DNA of 64,000 nucleotides, from assembly GCA_010909725.1 (NCBI GenBank), contig JAACMV010000021.1, forward strand, positions 972,243-1,036,242, given 5' to 3'. Of the stretch, positions 45,901 through 54,900 are shown piece by piece; position 1 is the stretch's first letter, and every line of letters starts with the position of its first letter. The notes beneath the pieces were generated by a model. That model ran no database searches and was not told where the DNA came from. It saw only the letters and a list, made by a program, of their open reading frames with translations. Source of the DNA: Picochlorum sp. 'celeri' (Eukaryota; Chlorophyta; Trebouxiophyceae). The position numbers were made by a program, and so were the translations under genes.

Positions 45901-48900
45901 CGCTAACAGCGCCGCATGGTCCTTCTCAGGTGGATGTCATCCGGCAGGCCCAAGAGCGATGCGGCAATGTCCCCGTTTCGGGGCTCTTCTTGCACGGAAC
46001 AGGTACGAGTCTTGGGGATCCAATTGAGATACGAGCGCTGCAGCAAGCGCTGAAAGAATCTGGGGAATGCGGACCTGTTGCGTTGCAATCACCAAAGTCG
46101 TCCGTTGGCCACACAGAAGGCTCGGCTGGCTTGACAAATATTTTAGCAGCACTCGCTGCGATGCAGTCGCAGCAACTGATGCCCATCCATAATTTACGCT
46201 CGCTAAATCCTATGATAGCTCTCATCCCTGGTACAGCATCTGTGACCCGTACATTACGCCCCCATTCATGCGAGACACCTGCATATTCTGGTACGTGATA
46301 CAGCAACCCCGACCCTCTAGTTTATATCAACTTACACCGATGATCCCTTTTTGATCAAATAATACAGGGTCTAACTCATTTGGAATGACGGGAGTGAACT
46401 CACATGCAATTATGCTGCATTCAACCGGGGCGGCAGATCATCCATCCTCAAGTGATGTGGAAATGGGTTGGATGTCACCAGTCGGTTGGACCCAGCACGT
46501 CCTCCGAACTGGCGAGAGCAGCAATGAATTCCACGTGCTACCCCATATATCAATGAAAGCTTCATTTCTAAGAGATCACTGGGTGAATAAGCAGCAGCTT
46601 CTTCCTGGAACATTATTCATTGAGCTCGCCAAGGAAGCATTGGCCTTGCTCAGTCAAAATGGCCTTCAGCCGCTGTCCAACATCTCGTGGAATGTCGGTT
46701 GCCTATTTGATGATCTTCCTGGTATTAAATTGACTATCGAAGATAAGGGAAGGATCAATGTGAGTAAGAGAGGCGTGAGGTGCGCATGCACCATGGACTG
46801 TGTTCAAACCCTGGCACAGAGTGGGGGCATCAGTACGAAGGCCCCATCACCGCCATGGCCTGTACCATTCTCGGATACCACATCCGATACAGCCTCGTAC
46901 ATCTCTAATTCTTCGTCTGAAACTTCGTATCGCGGCCATCCACTATGGATCGCCTTGCCCACGGACGCAATGTTGCATTTGGGAGCAATTGACAGCAAGG
47001 CGATGCATATTCCAGTAGCCATGAAATTTTTCCTCGACAGACAAGTCTTCAATCCACCTGCCTGTATTTCTACCTTACCTTCAAATACAGAGAATCGGAA
47101 GTCGACAGGGGCACTATCACTGGGCGTCACTGCAAATACAATCAGCATTGAGAGTCATTCCCTCGTGGGAAAAGCAGTGATTCAGGGAGCCAACAATGCT
47201 GGACGCCAACCCCCTGAGAAAATGTACGCCGAGATATACAATGCCTCTTGTCCAACTCCTCAAGAGTGGGAGAACTCACGAGCGGCTTCTGGCAACCGAT
47301 TCGTCATAGATGGTCGCATCAGTGTACTGCCATTGCGTGATGCTAAGCACCCTGTCGTTGGCGCATTTCAGCAGTCAATGTCTATTCTCCGGGGCTCTAT
47401 TGGCCATCATATTCATCTACTAGCACCGCGAGAGAGGTCTCTTTGTTCGCAAAGATCAAAAGACGCAGAGGATACCGCTGTTCAGGAGGCAACTATGCAA
47501 ACATTCAGCAAGGAGCAACTTGGTTCGGCAGTCATGACAAGGTACTCCGATTTAAAAGCACAAACAACATCTTTGGATCATGGCACAGTATCTCATAAGG
47601 CATACCAGCTTGAAGATGCACGAGTGGAATACAAATCTACCTTTATTGGTCAGTATTGGCACCCAGAAACATATTTCCCAGATCAGCTCCTCCATGATGC
47701 TCTGCCTGATTCCGGAACCAAAACATCCCTCGGTAAGGACTTGAACCATTTTTCTGGATGTGATAATATGAAGCAAGGAATATCAGTCAATCTTTCCGCG
47801 GTTGGCTTGAATTTCCGCGATCTTTTGATGGCCCTGGGCATGTACCCAAGCGAGTCTACGGATATCGGCAGTGATTTCGCGGGCTTCGTCTCCTCTTCCC
47901 GTTTCGCTGATTTTAAACGAGGTGATGCCATTTTCGGACAGACTTTTGGCACGTTTCACCAGGAAATCAATGTCGATCCCGATACCATCTCCCATATCCC
48001 ACCAAGCATTTCACACGAAGAGGCATCGGGCATGCCCACGATATACCTGACTGCAATGGCTTGCCTGAAATGTTTGGCAACCACATCTGGAGAAGGTAGC
48101 CTTTTGATTCAATCCGCAGCTGGTGGATTCGGGATTGCGATGACGGATATGGCAAGGGCATCTGGAATGTCTGTTGTGGCCACAGCAAGCACGCCACTGA
48201 GACGATGCTTCTTGCGTGCACGATGCAATCATACATTCAATAGTAGAACTACTGAATTCGTCGAAGAAATCACAACACGTCCGTCCCTCTCAATTAAGAG
48301 CGTGGTCAATACCCTGACATCGCTAGGAATGGTTGCCGCCTCCTGCTCGTTGTTGCAGGTGGGTGGAACCTTTGTTGAGGTGTCGAAGCGGCAGATCTTT
48401 AGTGCTCATAGGATGCTGCAAGAGCGCAATGATATTTCACACCACACTGTTGCGGTGGATATCATGCCATCCAAGGCCCTGAAACAAGACTTGCAACAAA
48501 TAGCAAAACTTGTTGCGCTCGGGGAGATTCGACCATGTCCATGCACCACGATGCCTCTTACTCGCCTTCGCCAGGCTCTTCTTAGATTCAAATCACCCAA
48601 TAACATTGGCAAAATAATCTGGAGGAACAAGAGAGATGATGAGACGAGCGGAACATGGCTCGTCACCGGAGGTCTTGGAGCCTTGGGTATGCTCACAATC
48701 TCTCTTCTTGTTTCGAGAGGCTGTAATATTGCCGTTCCAACGAGAACTGCAAAATCTTGCCCAACAATCCTACGGGATGCACATGGAAGCGTATCAATGC
48801 AAATTGCGAGCATATCCCAAGCAATTGGCTTGAGAGAATACTTCAAGCGAAATCAAAAGTCGGTCGATGGAATTGTGCATTCCAGCGGGATCCTGCAAGA

Positions 48901-51900
48901 TGCCTTGCTTCTCGATCAAACTCTCGGACAAGCAAGAGAAGTCTTCGCTGCAAAATCTTCACCAATTCAGATACTTCAGAATATTGCGAGGAACGAACCT
49001 TTGTCCAGGATCGTATTATTCAGCAGCATATCCTCCGTATTTGGCAACATTGGGCAGGCAAACTACTGCAGTGCAAACAAAGTCCTCGACATTTCTTCGC
49101 AAAAGTTCAGCCAAGCTGTACGTCTTTTATTCTTTATTTACTTTCCCTGCGATTGATGGCAGTCTCACGATGAGTTGGACGATGCAGGGACACGGCAGTT
49201 TTGTCATCAACTGGGGACCATGGGCTGGAGGAGGGATGGCAGCAAACCTCAACGCATCGGTCCTTGAGTCGGCAGGGCTGTCCCTTATAAATCCAAAATA
49301 TGGAATGTTTATGATTCAGCACTTTGTGAGCAGTCGACTAGCGTCCCATCTCTCTGGTTATGTCTGTGTCTCGTCACAAATGGAGCTCGACCAGCAATTG
49401 GCAACGAGCAACAAGAACGACGGGGACCAACAATTGTACCGTGCGAGACTACCCGAATCATCCTCCACAAAGCGCAACACAACATATTTTTCACGAGAAT
49501 TTATTGGCAGAGAGATTCGATCGATAATTTCTTCACTTTTAGAAAGGGATCTGGACCCCTCTGCTCCATTGATGGCCTCTGGACTGGATTCTCTAGGTAT
49601 GGCAATTTCTCTGATTTTTATTCCACACATGTCTTCTGATCTCACAGGCCCCTTCCTTGACCACACTTTCTTCTTTCCAGGATCTATTCAACTTGTGACG
49701 ACTTTATCGAAAACATTTGCTATCGAAATCTCGTCGACTTTCCCGTTTGACCATCCAACCATGCAGAGCATGGCAGACCAGATATTTGCCATGAAATGCC
49801 CAGTCATACGCGCACCGAGGACAAATTTCGGCCCTACAGACTCTCCAACTAGATCCCCGCAATCCAAAAGAGGCCTCAGCATTGTTGGGGTTTATTCGCT
49901 GCTTCCAGAGGTGGAGGGACACGGGGACGCTGGACGAGTGGTGCCGTTCGACCGGTGGGACTGGGACGCGACACAGTCAACCTTTAAACTCTCTAACTTT
50001 ATTCGTTTCGGGGGGTTTCTTCCTTCGATTAGAGTTGAGACTTTTGATATTTCGCTGTTCAGGATGTCTCTAGGAGAAGCCAAGATCATCGATCCACAGC
50101 AGCGATGCCTCTTGGAGGGGGTCGCGTCCTGCAGAGGGCAGCAGGCCAGGCAAGACACGTGCGTTGCAGTGGGTATTGCACGCCTCGAAGATCCTTGGGA
50201 GACTATTTACTCGACTCACAATTTAATCTTGCAAGGCAATGGCATGGTGTCCACGTCGAGAGCTGCCAGTGCAGCAGCTGGAAGAGTTTCATACACCTTT
50301 GATTATAAGGGGCCATCCTTATCTATTGACACGGCATGCTCTAGTTCTCTCGTAGCCCTCAAGGTAATTGAAGATATAGTCTCTCAAAAGGAGTCCACAG
50401 AGGGAATTTTGTGTGGAGTGAGCCTGCCGATGAGCGTACGAACAAGCATGATGCTGGCGTCCAGCTCAATGCTAGCAAGAGACGGCAGGTGCAAAACGCT
50501 AGATGCCTCGGCTGATGGCTATGGCAGATCAGAGGCCTGCTTGGTCATGAAATTGAGGCCTCGACAGCTCCATACTTCCACTAGTGCAGGGGTTATACTC
50601 TCCCAGGGAGTCATTATCTCCTCCGCGGTAAATCAGGATGGGGCCTCCTCGTCATTGACAGCCCCACATGGTCCAAGTCAGGAGCAGGTTTTGCATCAAG
50701 GTCTCTTGAATGGTAGGATCACTCCCATTCAAGTCCATGTGGCTGGAATGCATGGCACGGGGACACCACTGGGCGATCCAATAGAGATTTCCTCCCTCCA
50801 GCAAAAGTTCTCCACCAGAGGCATTCCTCTCACCCTGGCTTCCTCAAAAGCAAGGTACGGTCATGCCGAAACAGCATCGGGCCTCGTCGGCCTTCTATGT
50901 GCTCTCGGAGTGACCAGCAACTCGAGCACACAGAACATAGTCAACCTTCGGTACTTGAACCCACACATGACGGCGGCCTTCAAAAAGGAGAGCACTCTCC
51001 ATGCCCCCAGGGAGAGTGAGCCATACGTGCACCAGGATCAGACCGGGATATGCTCAATCAGTGCGTTTGCGTTTCAGGGAACTAATGCATGTGCATTTGT
51101 GGACAGAGAGCCAGTTCAGCCTGGAGATGGTGGACTTGATTCAGCAGATGAAGGCCTGAATCTCCTCAGTCAGCAAGCAGACATTGCAGGACCCAAGTGC
51201 CACAGACTGGTCGCCAGGATTCTCTTGAACAAACACAATGAGCCCGCTTTCATGTGCGGAAACGCAGCACCTGCGCTTAAGCTGATGGATCACGTGGTAA
51301 ACGGAAGATCGACATTGCCTGCTGCCGGAGTCATTCATCTCGTCCAAACAGCCGTCGATTCACTGAGATACGACGACGGCCTAACGCTTCTAAGCAATCT
51401 CAATTTCAAAAACGTGAAACTTCTCTCGGCAAGGAAAGCGATCGACATGGTCGTGAAGGTCCGTGCAGGGCGAGTATCGGTAACAGAGGAGCGTGATCAT
51501 GTGATTACGGAACTGTGTTCGGCACAAGTGGCACGCCTTACGAAGTACGAATTGTGTATCAATACTACTTGCATGTGATTGCAAGCTCCTGATGTGACTT
51601 CACACGATGCCTTGATGCTGCAGGAGGAGCGTGCTGCGAGGGGAATCATATCACCTCGATGCTGGGGGAAATAGGACATCCAAAACGAGAGTAGGAGGTA
51701 TCATTCTAGCGGCTCGTCCCGACTCCACTTCGTATGGCCTCATCGACAGTCGATGTACCGAGTTCGTACACTCTTTAGATTCCAATTGGCACCTTTTGGC
51801 AGCAACGCAATCGACCCCAGAGGACCTGCATATCCCAAGTACCTTGAATGTATTTCAGCAAGACACTGCAAAGGACTGGCATCGTCATATAGGGTATGCA

Positions 51901-54900
51901 AGCCTTCGTCAGTTACCGACTCCATCTTTTGATGGGATCAAGTTTATTTCCTCGGCTTTGCGATGCGAAGAAGGTGAACTTCTGCACCTTCGAGCCCACA
52001 ACATGGCACTCAGAAGGATTCATCAAACCAAGCGTGCAAAGAGCCAGCCTCTGTTACTTTCTCTGGAGACACGAGTCCTAGAACCGTTTTATTACAGAGT
52101 TCAATCGTATTCGAATCCTACGTCGTTGATGACGCCACGTGGGGCCCCTGCTGCAAGCTTATCAGCACAGATGTGCACCATTCTCCAGGCCTTGCAGACT
52201 AATGGCCATAGAGTCTGGTCACATGCCTCGATTCTCCCTTCCGATCCAGCAACAGTTTGTCATATTTGTTGCAAAAAAAAATGGCGGTGGAGTCAACTCG
52301 GCCGCCCTCGGCAGTATTAAGGAGCTGCCTGGATTTGAGAGACTTCAATCTAACGAACCCAGCACCCGTGCAATGATTGACGTCCCCGAGGATTCAGACA
52401 ATACTCTGAGCAGCTCATATTCGAAATTTGATGTGATTATAACAGGTGGAGCTGGAGGCATTGGCACGGCTGTGCAACAGTGGCTGTCTTTCCAGGGGAT
52501 CGGCACTGTGTGCTTTTCTAGGAGGGGATATGGAAAATCAAGCCCACGTTCGAACCACTATGGCGCTCCAGTTTTGATTCAAATCTTGATGAACGATGTT
52601 ATTGAGCCCGACACTGGCTGTATGAGAGAGATTTTTCCCGGCCATTATACGATGCATGCAGCTGGTGTGCTCCATGACCAACTCATCAGAGATATACGCA
52701 TTGACAAGTTCAGGCGAGTTTTCTCGCCCAAATACTACGGATCTATACGACAGACGGAAAGCGGTGAGAGACTTGGAGCGAGAGGGTATCTGTTTTTCGG
52801 ATCCATTGCTGCCGTGTTTGGTAACGTAGGACAAACCTCCTATATTCTCGCCAACTCGGCCCTCGAAGATGTTGCTTCGAGGCTTTCCAACGGGGGTATA
52901 TTATCATCCGTAATTCACTGGGGTCCATGGCAGATCAAAGAGGGGATGGTGACATCCAAAATTCAGAGGAGCCTCCTGCAGCAGGGGATGGCAATGCTCT
53001 CGCCACTTGACGGGCTGTCCATTCTTCAAAATCTGGTGATATACCACACACGTACTGTTGCACAAGGCTATCATATATATTGTTGTTTTGATCAAAACAG
53101 GTCATCTTTCTTTGATCGCAAAGGAGACGACACAGTAGGACAACGCAATGGCCCTGCAATAGCAGAGCAGCAAACAGGCGCCGTCATCATGGCCACCGTG
53201 ATTCGAATCGCCACCAGTCTCATCGCTGCGAGCAGCGAAGAGCTGAGAGAATCATCCAGATTTGTGGACCATGGGTTGAGCTCCTTGCTAACAGCAGAGT
53301 TTGCAGAAGCTCTAAATAACGAATTTCATGTCGGGGTCACCAGCACTGTGGTATTTGACTACCCAACGGTCAAGGATCTGAGTGAATTTATCGTCGCAGA
53401 GACCTCACGCAGGCATGACATCGTCGCACCCAATAGAGCAGCATCAATCGCAACAGTTCTAAGTAAAAACGAGATGGAGAAGCCCATAGAAATTGTGGCG
53501 CAGGCCCATCGCTATCCTACTGGACGCATGTCGGGGGCGATAGAGACGGTATGGGCAGAAGCCGATGATTTCCAGAGCACCACACCTCCGTCGAGATGGG
53601 ACATCGACGAACACTTCTCGCCTGCATCGACATTGGGTAAGATGTATGTAAGATTTGGCTGCTGGCTGGAGAGGGTTGATCATTTTGAGGGCCATTTCTT
53701 CGGTCTCTCTCCTCAAGAGAGTCTCACGTTAGACCCTCAGATTCGTATTCTCATGGAATTGTCTCAAGAAGTGCGATCTAAGGTGAAGCTGCATCCTTAT
53801 ACATCGAACTTTGTCGGTGTCATGTACAATGAGTATTTAGACGCGGTGTTGGGCCCAACAAGTATAGCAGACGAAGTCCCATCTAGCATAACAACCAATG
53901 GAATGTCGTTCATGGTAGGGCGCATAAGCTACCACCACAGAGTTCAGGGTAAGGCGGCAGCTATCGACACGGCGTGCTCTAGCAGCCTCGTGGCAGCCCA
54001 TTTGGGGTACCTCTCTGCAGCAGAAGAGAATGGAGCACACTCTCTTGCCCATGGCATCAACCTGATGCTCAGCCCTCAGACCACAGCAAGGATCTGTTTG
54101 ATAAAAGCCCTCTCTCCGGTCGGCAGGTGCAAAACCGCCGACTCTACAGCCGATGGGTACGGCAGGTCGGAATCTGGGTGCACGATATGCATGGCACCTG
54201 TGGGTTTGGAAGATGGGATTGTGGTTCTTGGGAGCAACGTGTCTCACAATGGAGCCAGTGGCGGCCTGACAGCCCCTCACGGACGCTCCCAGGCAAACCT
54301 AATCCTTTCTATCCAGTCTCGTTCCTACAATCATGGGGCACCAGCGGTCGTCTCCCTGCACGGGACGGGAACTGTGCTCGGTGACCCGATAGAATTTGGG
54401 GCATTGAAGACAGTGTTGGCAGAAACCCTTCCAAAAGAAAACAAAAGCATATACCAGTCTCTTGTGGCTACAAAGGTATGCAATGATTTTCGTGTATTTT
54501 AGTGATAATATTCTTCCTTCGCGTGCTGCTCTCACCTGTGTTGTTGTATCTGCCCCCCTTTTCAGGCGGCCATGGGTCATACGGAGGGTAATGCTGGGCT
54601 CTGTGGCCTCCTCCTCCCTCTGTCCAATATACAACGAAGGCTCTTATCACCAATCAAGCATCTCAGGTATATAAACAGTTATATTGAGACCTTGCAAGGA
54701 GAAAAGCCCCATCGTTTCGTCCGACAAGCAGCTCCTCACTTTTGTGATGAAATTGGACCGAGGGCAGCCTATTGCACCAACTCGTTCGGAATGAGCGGGG
54801 TGAATGCACACGTGATGTGTGACGTACCAATTTCAGGTGAGGTTCGGCATGACGCGGCATTATCGTCAAGGAAGACGCTGCCATGGCATCGAACACGAAG

